The notes under the pieces: generated by a model
What the model was told of the DNA's origin: nothing
Seen by the model: only the letters and a program-made list of their open reading frames with translations
The model's database searches: none
Part shown: positions 7,712 through 14,977 of the stretch, one piece after another
Numbering within the stretch: position 1 is the first letter of the stretch
Layout: each line of letters starts with the position of its first letter
Origin: Aquimarina mycalae
GTDB taxonomy: Bacteria; Bacteroidota; Bacteroidia; Flavobacteriales; Flavobacteriaceae
Direction: 5' to 3'
Assembly: GCF_029906345.1 (NCBI RefSeq)
Contig: NZ_JARYGY010000007.1
Coordinates: forward strand, 1-64,000
DNA: 64,000 nt
Program-made: the position numbers and the translations under genes

Positions 7712-7723
7712 TTGAATTCCTAT

Positions 7724-7738
7724 CGTTTTATTGAACTT
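7724..7738 (-). repeat. Array boundary motif, exact copy
   Basis: Exact CGTTTTATTGAACTT. It provides the stop codon (7728-7730) of the 81-aa gene. It is followed by ATA, so the next ATG is displaced to 7711. Confidence 0.9.
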
Positions 7739-7973
7739 TTAAATTTGTACACCTTACGCCATGTACAAGTATGCCATTAAGTTTTATATCGAATTTGTAT
7801 GCATTAAGATTTTCGCCTTGATACATTCTTTTTTCTGATTTATTACAAATGATGACTTCAACATTTTTAGCTATAACATCCCCAGATAAATTTCTTTGCT
7901 CTGTTATCAAAATAGCTTTTACACCTGACCAATTACTCGAGCTTATTTCTTCATATTTATCTTCTGTTATCAT
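7728..7973 (-). CDS. Unknown small array protein, 81 aa
   Basis: 81 residues, soluble and probably beta-rich, no recognised domain. It begins MITEDKYEEISSSNWSG. The tail L-K-V-Q and the stop codon are encoded by the boundary motif, and ATG 7973 follows an exact copy directly. It is therefore framed by two perfect motif copies, forming a neat unit of about 250 bp. Confidence 0.55.
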   Translation of the reverse strand: MITEDKYEEISSSNWSGVKAILITEQRNLSGDVIAKNVEVIICNKSEKRMYQGENLNAYKFDIKLNGILVHGVRCTNLKVQ

Positions 7974-7988
7974 CGTTTTATTGAACTT
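7974..7988 (-). repeat. Array boundary motif, exact copy
   Basis: Exact CGTTTTATTGAACTT between the 89-aa gene and ATG 7973. Confidence 0.9.
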
Positions 7989-7991
7989 TAT

Positions 7992-8261
7992 TTATCTTGA
8001 ATCTTTAATAACTATAAAGTTATTTAGAACTCCAATGCATTTGAAAACTGTTGGATCGTTATAATTCCTATTTTTATTAATCTCGAATATTGAGAAAATG
8101 AAAAAATCTACTGTTTTCCCACCATGAGTTTCAACATAAGATTTCCTACTACCTTTGGCTATAAGATATTCCTTGAAATCAGAGTTACTTGGATTTGTAA
8201 AAACTAAGATTATTAATACCGAAATAGATATGATTAACAACTTGTTTTTGAACAACTTCAT
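7992..8261 (-). CDS. Short membrane-anchored or secreted protein, DUF4359-like
   Basis: 89 residues with one N-terminal hydrophobic helix (about 8-22) and then a short extracytoplasmic domain. FTNPSNSDFKEYL after the helix and a closing IGVLNNFIVI resemble the pattern I associate with DUF4359 proteins, a family of unknown function; this is a tentative match. ATG 8261 lies 15 bp past a motif copy with a TA/AT swap. An overlapping short frame (8185-8370) runs through its start. Confidence 0.5.
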   Translation of the reverse strand: MKLFKNKLLIISISVLIILVFTNPSNSDFKEYLIAKGSRKSYVETHGGKTVDFFIFSIFEINKNRNYNDPTVFKCIGVLNNFIVIKDSR

Positions 8262-8370
8262 TTCTATTTTGCTTATCGTTTATTTGAACTTTTAGGTTCT
8301 CTTTTTTAATTTCTTGATTACTCATTTTTTCTACTTTGATAACATCCCCATCAATTAATACTAGCACCAT
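8185..8370 (-). CDS. Possible short array gene reading through a mutated boundary motif
   Basis: The ATG at 8370 abuts the stop of the 347-aa gene. The frame encodes 61 residues. After residue 26 it reads L-K-V-Q, as the other array genes do, but the motif here is mutated (AAGTTCAAATAAACG on the coding strand), so the stop is lost and translation would continue into the next gene for about 30 residues. It may be a 29-residue peptide gene whose end was spoiled, or noise. Confidence 0.25.
   Translation of the reverse strand: MVLVLIDGDVIKVEKMSNQEIKKENLKVQINDKQNRNEVVQKQVVNHIYFGINNLSFYKSK
8277..8291 (-). repeat. Array boundary motif, 13/15 copy lacking the stop codon
   Basis: CGTTTATTTGAACTT; a TA to AT change removes the in-frame TAA found in other copies. 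Confidence 0.7.
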
Positions 8371-9414
8371 TTATACTATTTCGATAGAGGTTGTTATCGA
8401 ATGAAATACATAGTTTTTCATCATAATACCATCAAATTTTCCGTCCTCATTTATCCAAATTTGACGAACGTTGTGAAAAACATTCCTGTCGAGTGGAAAT
8501 TTAGCGTTTGGATTATGATAAATTGTTAAACTTTCATTCCAATCTTCAATCGATTTCCCTTTTTCTACTTGATAAGTAAAATCCTTTGCCGGTGCATTTG
8601 GCTTACTATCATCAAATTTAGAACCTATGCGGAAGATCATAAGTTCTTTTTCTGACAATTTATGTTCATACCCCATTCTGTTGAATTTGTGTAAATCACA
8701 ATTATTTGAAAAAATTATAGCACTAACATTTTCGGTATCTGGCTGAGAAAAAAAATGTGATGGAATTTTTTTATCGTCATTTGTATGCTCCTTTACTATT
8801 TCTGTTTTTAAATTTTCTAAACCCTTTTCCGTCTGTTTTGTTATTACTTTTCTGCCATATAAATACTCCATTAACTTTGCATCAGGTAAAAATTTAGCCA
8901 AATAATTGTGTGATGGTGTAATTGCAAAAACTAAAGGTTTATCCTTAACCCAATCTAACTCCCAGTATTTTTTGTTCAGCTTCGAGAATAAAACGCTGCC
9001 CAATCTTATAGTATAGTAATCTAATATATCTTTTTGTACATCTAAATCCATCTTTTTAATGGATTCTTTTATAAATTCTTCTGAATACTTTTCGTCTATT
9101 TTTTCCGCAGACAGACTAGCTTCAATAAAGAAATCATATTCTTTTTTTTTAACGTGAAAATCAGGTCTATTTTGATCTTCAAGGAATTGGAATTGATTTT
9201 CAAATAAGAATATAAATAAGTAAATTTCCCAAAGTCTAGAATCAAAACCTGTACTTTGAAAATCTTTCACAAAATTACCGTCTTGGTCATTCATAAGCAA
9301 ACAAATATTTTTAATAATGTTTTTAGCTGGGTCGAAAAGAGAACTTTCAGTAAGAAGCTTAAAATTTTTATTCAGTTTGTCTTCCTTGACAATTTTTTTA
9401 TAAATGTCCTCCAT
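8371..9414 (-). CDS. Unknown 347-aa protein with possible PD-(D/E)XK core
   Basis: A soluble 347-residue protein. Residues 57-100 read GFDSRLWEIYLF, then RPDFHV (D85) and FFIEAS (E98), spaced like the E...PD...ExK core of restriction-endonuclease-fold enzymes, but the final Lys is replaced by Ser. The rest is not recognised. It could be a diverged nuclease or an inactive relative. It is the second largest array gene. The boundary sequence upstream is only a partial match, and its stop touches the ATG of a short frame downstream. Confidence 0.55.
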   Translation of the reverse strand: MEDIYKKIVKEDKLNKNFKLLTESSLFDPAKNIIKNICLLMNDQDGNFVKDFQSTGFDSRLWEIYLFIFLFENQFQFLEDQNRPDFHVKKKEYDFFIEASLSAEKIDEKYSEEFIKESIKKMDLDVQKDILDYYTIRLGSVLFSKLNKKYWELDWVKDKPLVFAITPSHNYLAKFLPDAKLMEYLYGRKVITKQTEKGLENLKTEIVKEHTNDDKKIPSHFFSQPDTENVSAIIFSNNCDLHKFNRMGYEHKLSEKELMIFRIGSKFDDSKPNAPAKDFTYQVEKGKSIEDWNESLTIYHNPNAKFPLDRNVFHNVRQIWINEDGKFDGIMMKNYVFHSITTSIEIV

Positions 9415-9420
9415 TTAGAT

Positions 9421-9435
9421 CATTTTATTGTGCCT
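9421..9435 (-). repeat. Array boundary motif, diverged 11/15 copy
   Basis: CATTTTATTGTGCCT lies 6 bp before ATG 9414. The left half of the motif is kept, the right half has changed. Confidence 0.45.
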
Positions 9436-9437
9436 TA

Positions 9438-9959
9438 TTATAGCTTTATTCCTAACTTTCTCAATACTTTTTTGGCTAACTTATCAGGTCTAGTGATAGC
9501 CATTCTTATATCGTTATTTTTACCCATTCCAGCTAAGCCAAAAATATCATCTTGGAGTTTGTTCAGTAAACTATTTTTACCACCCAAAATATTGCCTTTT
9601 AATATTTCTCTTACATCTATATGAGTGAAATGTTTTGGTAAAACCTCAGATAATCCACCTGTTATAATTGCTACGGATTTATCAACTGAAACTTGTATGG
9701 CCGCTTCATGTTCCTCATAACACTCATTCTCTATGTAGTTTTTGAATTCTTCAATTGCTTTTTTCCTTTGTCTATTTAATTCGAACAAAAAGACTTCCCA
9801 GTCTATCTCTATGTCTTTCGAGGGATCATAAAATTTCTTAGGATTTAAACCCTTTTTATTGAGATTATCTATCACTAATGCTGTTTCTTGGATTAATGGT
9901 TTATAGTTTTCATCTATTTTGTTCAATCCCTCTTCTAGTGCTTTTTTACAATTTGACAT
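9438..9959 (-). CDS. Unknown 173-aa protein, first gene of the array
   Basis: 173 residues, soluble, with a helical N-terminal two-thirds and a more hydrophobic stretch SVDKSVAIITGGLSEVLP (about 91-108) that is too polar for a membrane helix. No domain is recognised. This gene has no motif copy before its start; instead a truncated DUF3606 reading frame ends 23 bp upstream. It may be the first cassette next to the recombinase region or part of the flank. Confidence 0.55.
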   Translation of the reverse strand: MSNCKKALEEGLNKIDENYKPLIQETALVIDNLNKKGLNPKKFYDPSKDIEIDWEVFLFELNRQRKKAIEEFKNYIENECYEEHEAAIQVSVDKSVAIITGGLSEVLPKHFTHIDVREILKGNILGGKNSLLNKLQDDIFGLAGMGKNNDIRMAITRPDKLAKKVLRKLGIKL

Positions 9960-9982
9960 ACTAATTATGATTAAAATGATTA

Positions 9983-10036
9983 TTAATTTATCCTTTTGTC
10001 GTCCCTGTGGCCTTTCTTTTTGGGATTATCTGCCAT
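9983..10036 (-). pseudogene. DUF3606 gene cut off after 17 codons
   Basis: Reads MADNPKKKGHRDDKRIN then stop. This is the typical start of Bacteroidota DUF3606 proteins (MADN..., R-D-x-x-R-I-N), which normally run on for about 40 more residues with a conserved YW region. The conserved remainder is gone exactly where the array begins, so the gene was probably truncated by acquisition or rearrangement there. It is too short to be found as an ordinary gene. Confidence 0.6.
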
Positions 10037-10060
10037 TGTTTGTTTCGATTTTTTGTTAAA

Positions 10061-10189
10061 CTATTTTTTAGTTGATTTAGAAGGTTTTAAGCTTGGTGTA
10101 TTTCCCGGTGTATTTTTATTATCTCTCTGTCTTCTATCTGGTTTTCCTGTAGATTTTGCTTTTCTTTTAGGTCCTGGTTTAAGTACCAT
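10061..10189 (-). CDS. Small very basic protein, 42 aa
   Basis: 42 residues, beginning MVLKPGPKRKAKSTGKPD, rich in Lys, Arg, Pro, Asn and Gln, without hydrophobic stretches, so probably disordered. The bases before the ATG (10189) are purine-rich (GAGTAAG). It lies 24 bp upstream of the DUF3606 remnant in the same orientation, possibly one operon. The opposite strand also has a long open frame (9996-10373), which I regard as the shadow. The function is unknown; charge and size suggest nucleic-acid binding. Confidence 0.5.
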   Translation of the reverse strand: MVLKPGPKRKAKSTGKPDRRQRDNKNTPGNTPSLKPSKSTKK

Positions 10190-10326
10190 AATCTTACTCT
10201 TTTTTATTTGTATAATATTTTATCGAATTTTTTCAATCTACAATATCTATAAACTATTAATACAATTATTACGGTTTTCCACAGTAATGCTTTTTATCAT
10301 CGCTTGTGATTATTATAAACTCTCTC

Positions 10327-10369
10327 AAAAAACAAAAAATCCCTTACCCGGAGCTAATCCAGATAAGGG
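10327..10369 (-). terminator. Rho-independent terminator behind the serine recombinase
   Basis: CCCTTA (10341-10346) pairs with TAAGGG (10364-10369). On the minus strand the stem is followed by ATTTTTTGTTTTTT. It lies 54 bp after the recombinase stop and separates it from the small basic gene. Confidence 0.7.
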
Positions 10370-10422
10370 GTAATTTGCACGTTTACGTTGATTCTAAAAT
10401 AAGGATTTTTATTTAACTCTGG

Positions 10423-11103
10423 TTATTTTTTCCCTCTTTTATTTGTGTGCTTTTTGCAATATGCATTCTCTATTTGCTTGTCTTTATCCCAAAACATAGC
10501 TTTACAAACAACACAATTTCTGCGACCACGATGAGCTAGATATTTGTATAAAGTGGCTTTGGAATTAATATCCACTAGTTTCATAATTTCTAAAATAGAA
10601 AGCTGATTTTTCTCATCTCGGTAATAATTCTCAGCAAGAATAGCCTTTGATTCAGCTATTTTGCTTAAACCTTTTCTCCTACCAATCATAGTACCTCTTC
10701 TTCTTGCACTTTCCTGTCCGGCTAATGTTCGTTCTACAATGATATTTCTTTCCATTTCTGCAACAGCGCTAAAAATGGTGAGCACAAATTTTCCATGAGC
10801 AGATGTTGTATCTATGAAAGGCTCCTGTAAACTCCTAAAGCCGACTTCCAATTGTTCAAATTCATCAACCAGCTTTAACATATTAGAAACACTCCTAGCG
10901 ATTCGATCCATCTTCCAAACGATAACTATATCTTCTTCTCTCAATTTACTTAAAAGTAAATCCAGACTTTTCCGATTGGCTTTTGCTCCAGAAGAAACAT
11001 CTTTATAAATATTCTTTTCTTTTACTCCTGCTTTTAACAAAGCATCTATTTGTAAATCAAATTTCTGAGAGGGGGTACTTATACGTGCATATCCAAATAA
11101 CAT
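10423..11103 (-). CDS. Serine recombinase (resolvase/invertase family) with C-terminal Cys motif
   Basis: 226 residues. The resolvase catalytic domain is complete: Y5-A-R7-I-S9-T with nucleophile S9, KMDRIARS with R67 and R70, and the AEMERN helix (115-120). A helix-turn-helix region follows (about 166-190, ILEIMKLVDINSKATLYKYL). The last 30 residues hold C197-x2-C200 ... C216-x2-H219, a possible zinc knuckle not usual in short resolvases. Directly upstream are a perfect 14-bp inverted repeat and an array motif copy, so it likely acts on DNA next to its own gene and may move array units. It is followed by a good terminator. Confidence 0.9.
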   Translation of the reverse strand: MLFGYARISTPSQKFDLQIDALLKAGVKEKNIYKDVSSGAKANRKSLDLLLSKLREEDIVIVWKMDRIARSVSNMLKLVDEFEQLEVGFRSLQEPFIDTTSAHGKFVLTIFSAVAEMERNIIVERTLAGQESARRRGTMIGRRKGLSKIAESKAILAENYYRDEKNQLSILEIMKLVDINSKATLYKYLAHRGRRNCVVCKAMFWDKDKQIENAYCKKHTNKRGKK

Positions 11104-11150
11104 ATCGGTTCATTTAAGTGTTAAATCATAAACTTATTAAATGAACCGAT
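11104..11150. repeat. Perfect 14-bp inverted repeat upstream of the recombinase
   Basis: ATCGGTTCATTTAA (11104-11117) and its exact complement (11137-11150) flank 19 bp and begin at the base next to the recombinase ATG. The right arm shares its last four bases with an array motif copy (11147-11161). It is probably a recombinase binding site, serving as operator, res-like site or both. The recognition is by symmetry and position only. Confidence 0.7.
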
Positions 11151-11161
11151 TTATTGAACTT
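11147..11161 (-). repeat. Array boundary motif, 14/15 copy at the recombinase end
   Basis: CGATTTATTGAACTT, one base off consensus, fused to the inverted repeat upstream of the recombinase. It is the outermost copy, 1.7 kb from the next one, and could be the primary insertion site of the array. Confidence 0.75.
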
Positions 11162-11597
11162 GATGGACTTCGAGGTAGGATTTCTGAGATCCCGCCTCTA
11201 GGGCGGGATTAGTTCAACTATCTATTTTGATGTAGCGCTACGCGACTTTTCAACATAGAAGTTTCACTAAAACCACTGGTTAAATATACTCCTATTCAGG
11301 TAGTATTCATTCACATAAATTTATGCCATATCATTTCTTACGCTCCAAAACTACTGTAAACAAACTATCGGATTGGGGTTCATCGTTATGAAACTTGATT
11401 TCAGCTACTGTCCTTTTTCTTTTAAAATGATTCTGGGGGCGACTTTCCTGTTTTTTTATAATAGCATTAAACTTCAATATTGTGAATAATTTATATATAA
11501 CTTATGTTTTTATGTTTATCATAAATTGGGGAATAATCTCCTAATAATATTATATTTAGGAAAAATCAAAAACAATAATTCCATAATTTAAAAATGT
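11162..11597. other. Gene-free stretch between recombinase and Roco gene
   Basis: No gene of any size is convincing here. It holds a GC-rich hairpin, ATCCCGCC/GGCGGGAT (11189-11209, 5-nt loop), which stands out in AT-rich surroundings. A possible promoter for the Roco gene is TTG at 11526-11528 with TATATTTA at 11551-11558, 22 bp apart. The rest shows nothing I can name. Confidence 0.4.
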
Positions 11598-14500
11598 ATG
11601 TCTGATTCAAAAATTATTAAAGAAATTGAACAACGACTATCTAAGATTCCTGTTTTCAGACTTTATGATAATGATGATGATCTATTCTTGCCAAATGGAT
11701 ATTCAATGGATAATAATAATAAGGTGAATAAACTTTCTATTCAACTTGAAAGAGGCATAGAAGGACCTGAAAATATAGGTTTAAGCAAAGAAACATTGCT
11801 GCTAATTTGTGAATTAGTAAACCTTGAAGTATTAGATTTAGCACATAATTATATACCTTATTTACCAAAGGAAATAGGCAATCTAAAAAACTTAAAAGAA
11901 TTATTTCTAGGAGGGAATTCTTTGACTAGTCTCCCATCAGAAATAAGAAAATTAACTCGCCTTAAGAAATTATCCTTAAATTCAAATCAATTTGAGGTTT
12001 TACCATTAGAAATAACCAGCTTAATAAATTTAGAACAGTTAAGTATAAATTCAAATGGAATTAAGTATTTGCCAGTAGAAATAGGAAATTTGACAAAACT
12101 TAATAAGTTAGAGATTAATAAAAACCGGCTTCAAGATCTATCTTCAGAAGTAGGTAACCTTCAAAAAATTCATACATTAGATTTAAGTGCAAATTATCTT
12201 CGCACTCTACCAAGGACAATTAATAAACTAAATAGAATAATTGATTTATCTATTGGAGCCAATTTATTAGAAAATTTCCCTTTAGAAATTGGTAGTATGC
12301 AAAAGTTAAAGGTTTTGAATTTAAGCAATAATAAATTAAAAAATATACCGAAGGAAATAGAAGGTTTAACACACCTTGAAATATTGCACATAAATAATAA
12401 TCACTTAGAAAAGATATCACCAAAAATTAAATATTTAAAAGCTCTTCAGAAGTTGTTTATTAATTCAAATCAATTAGAATATCTGCCTAGTGAAATAGGT
12501 GAGTTATCAAATCTAAAGTTCTTATTATTGAATTCTAATCAATTAACCAATTTACCTTCGGAAATTGGAATGTTGTCAAACCTTCTAAAATTAGATTTAG
12601 ATTTTAATCAAATAGATCAACTACCGCCAGAGATTGGTCAATTACTATCTTTAAAAGAATTGTCTCTAAATTCGAATAAATTAAGTAATATACCTTCGGA
12701 GATTGGAGATCTAAAAGGGCTGATGAAATTAGAGTTAAAATTGAACCCCAATATAGTGTCTCCTCCTCTTTCTGTATTAGAAAAAGGTTTAACAAACATT
12801 CAAAAATATTTAAGTACATCACAAGTAAAGGTTTGGAAAGGAAAAGTGGTTATAATAGGAGAAGGTGGTGTAGGAAAATCTTGCCTATTAGATGCTATAG
12901 AGGAAAAGCCTTTTAATTCTAATAATCCTACCACTCATGGTATAAATATCAGAAAAATAGAAGCCTCACTAAATGTTGAAAACAAAATGGAACTTAATTT
13001 TTGGGACTTTGGGGGACAAGATATTTATCACGCTACGCATCAATTTTATTTAAGTAATCATTCTCTTTTTATTTTAGTATGGAATGCTCGACAAGGGTTC
13101 GAAGCAGGAAAGGTAGAAAAATGGCTAGAAACTATTGAAGCTTTAGCTCCTGAATCTCCCATACTTGTGGTAGCGACTAATACTAAAGAAAGAGGTGCAG
13201 ATCTCCCTAAAGATGAATTTAAGCAAAGGTTTATAAATATTAAGAGTTTTATCAATATTGATAATGAAAATAATTATGGAATTTCTTTATTAAAAGAAAA
13301 AATTAAAAACGAAGCTCTTCAAATACCCTATATGGGTGTTGATAGACCACAAACTTGGATAAAGTCTATGGAAAGCCTTTCGTTGATGGAAGAGAAATAT
13401 ATAACCAAGCGAGAACTTTTTAGCATATTTAAGAGAAATGAAGTTTATAAAGAAAATTACGAGAGTTTTGCTAATTATTTACACGCCTTGGGAGAAATTT
13501 TATATTATCCGGAAGATGAAGAATTATGTAATACCATTATTTTAAAGCCTAAATGGGTTAGTGAACACATAGCACGAGTATTAGATAACGAAACCATTAC
13601 GAAAAATGCAGGCTTTTTAAATAAGACTTTAATGCAGAATCTATGGCATGATTTAGATTCCGATACACAAGTAAAATTTCTCAGTCTAATGGAAAAATTT
13701 GATCTCTCATATCGTACTGATGAAAGAGGAGTTTGTTTAGTGGTAGAAAAACTCAAGCACGAGGAGGATTTAAGATATGTAGAACCTTGGGAAAATAAAA
13801 AGGAAACAAAAGAGATTCATTTTATTTATCAACTTAGTGTAATTCCTGCTGGAGTTCCGACTTGGTTTATTGCTCGAACACATCGTTATTCCAAATTCAT
13901 TCATTGGAAAAATGGAGCGTTTTTAGAAGATAATCAAAGTGATTCGCTATGTTTAATTATTGCTTCTGAATTCAATAGAGAAATCCATTTGAAAGTAAGA
14001 GGGTCTAACCCTTATTCATTCTTTTACAAACTAAGGGATATATTTGAACATACTTTGTCAAGGTTTAAAGGATTGAGTGTGAAAATTTATGTTCCATGTA
14101 GAGGCAATGGAGTTGATTTGTGTGAACATAATTTCAGGTTGGAATTATTGAAGAAAAGATTAGAAAAAAAACCACCGATAACGAATATTGAATGTCCGGT
14201 GGAGATAGAAATAAAGAGTGTCACAGAATTACTTTTTGGAATAAGCGACACCAGTGTTCCTGACGTTTTAGCTAAAATTAAAGAAAATACTGAATCTATT
14301 CTTCAAAATTCAAATCAAAAAAACGAAAATCTTAAAAATGAATTATTGGACTTGAAAGAATATATTCAATTACAATTTATTCATCAAAACCAATCAATAC
14401 AGAAATTATTAGATATATCCTGTCCTAATATATTTACTTTTAAACCAAAGAATATTCTAGATTGGGGTAATGTCGATATTAGTCAACATGTTTTTGAACT

Positions 14501-14930
14501 TACTCTCTATTGTCAAATGCCAGGAAAAATGCATCCAGTAGTCACGTATGAGATCACGGAAAATAGAGATTGGGTAAATTCAATATTACCATATTATAAT
14601 AAAATGCTTAGACTTGTTAGAATTGCCGTTCCTTTTGTTTTTGAAGGAGCATCGGGATTATTAACAATTAAACACGATGGAGTTTTAAAAAAATTAACGA
14701 CTATTACTAAGCCTCTTAAACCTATACCTATTGAAGATAATATAGTTGAACCAGATCTGATTTATACAAGTAAAACATTTAGTAATCATAATGATGGTAA
14801 TACAATTAGACTTTTAAAAGAAACTTTGAAAAAAGCTGACCCAAGTTGTAATTGGGGTGGGTTAAGTAGAAAAGTTACATCAGAAGGTAAAGTATTATGG
14901 CTTTGCAAGGAACATTATAATGAAATTTAG
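11598..14930 (+). CDS. Roco protein: leucine-rich repeats, Roc GTPase, COR domain
   Basis: 1110 residues. Residues about 75-395 are 13-14 leucine-rich repeats of 23 residues (L..LxLxxNxLxxLPxEIGxL). The Roc GTPase follows: P-loop GEGGVGKS (421-428), switch region DFGGQ (470-474), TNTKE (527-531). Then comes a COR domain (about 590-860) and a 200-residue C-terminal extension with a coiled-coil-like stretch (890-945). Unlike LRRK2 there is no kinase. Bacterial Roco proteins dimerise through COR and cycle between GDP and GTP forms; their cellular roles are mostly unknown. It lies inside the island, read away from the recombinase, as a single-gene unit, and could be accessory cargo. Confidence 0.9.
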   Translation: MSDSKIIKEIEQRLSKIPVFRLYDNDDDLFLPNGYSMDNNNKVNKLSIQLERGIEGPENIGLSKETLLLICELVNLEVLDLAHNYIPYLPKEIGNLKNLKELFLGGNSLTSLPSEIRKLTRLKKLSLNSNQFEVLPLEITSLINLEQLSINSNGIKYLPVEIGNLTKLNKLEINKNRLQDLSSEVGNLQKIHTLDLSANYLRTLPRTINKLNRIIDLSIGANLLENFPLEIGSMQKLKVLNLSNNKLKNIPKEIEGLTHLEILHINNNHLEKISPKIKYLKALQKLFINSNQLEYLPSEIGELSNLKFLLLNSNQLTNLPSEIGMLSNLLKLDLDFNQIDQLPPEIGQLLSLKELSLNSNKLSNIPSEIGDLKGLMKLELKLNPNIVSPPLSVLEKGLTNIQKYLSTSQVKVWKGKVVIIGEGGVGKSCLLDAIEEKPFNSNNPTTHGINIRKIEASLNVENKMELNFWDFGGQDIYHATHQFYLSNHSLFILVWNARQGFEAGKVEKWLETIEALAPESPILVVATNTKERGADLPKDEFKQRFINIKSFINIDNENNYGISLLKEKIKNEALQIPYMGVDRPQTWIKSMESLSLMEEKYITKRELFSIFKRNEVYKENYESFANYLHALGEILYYPEDEELCNTIILKPKWVSEHIARVLDNETITKNAGFLNKTLMQNLWHDLDSDTQVKFLSLMEKFDLSYRTDERGVCLVVEKLKHEEDLRYVEPWENKKETKEIHFIYQLSVIPAGVPTWFIARTHRYSKFIHWKNGAFLEDNQSDSLCLIIASEFNREIHLKVRGSNPYSFFYKLRDIFEHTLSRFKGLSVKIYVPCRGNGVDLCEHNFRLELLKKRLEKKPPITNIECPVEIEIKSVTELLFGISDTSVPDVLAKIKENTESILQNSNQKNENLKNELLDLKEYIQLQFIHQNQSIQKLLDISCPNIFTFKPKNILDWGNVDISQHVFELTLYCQMPGKMHPVVTYEITENRDWVNSILPYYNKMLRLVRIAVPFVFEGASGLLTIKHDGVLKKLTTITKPLKPIPIEDNIVEPDLIYTSKTFSNHNDGNTIRLLKETLKKADPSCNWGGLSRKVTSEGKVLWLCKEHYNEI

Positions 14931-14977
14931 TACAATAAAAACAAGAAAGTTAGTTTTCCGTTTCAGTGGACTAAGTT

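Noticed and set aside
2302-7988. CRISPR array
   Set aside because: The spacing between motif copies is irregular (about 250-1260 bp) and filled with genes; no cas gene is present.
2302-9435. Integron attC sites
   Set aside because: The boundary motif is only 15 bp, shows no imperfect palindrome with GTTRRRY and RYYYAAC ends, and the recombinase is of the serine type, not IntI-like.
10327-10369. Possible shared repeat with 59464-59491 (both contain CCCTTAC ... GTAAGGG-like stems)
   Set aside because: Both are simple intrinsic terminators with similar stems; loops differ, so no mobile repeat is indicated.
9996-10373. Plus-strand 125-residue hydrophobic reading frame
   Set aside because: The opposite strand holds the DUF3606 start, the basic 42-residue gene and a terminator. 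The plus frame is their Phe/Leu-rich shadow and ends inside the terminator.
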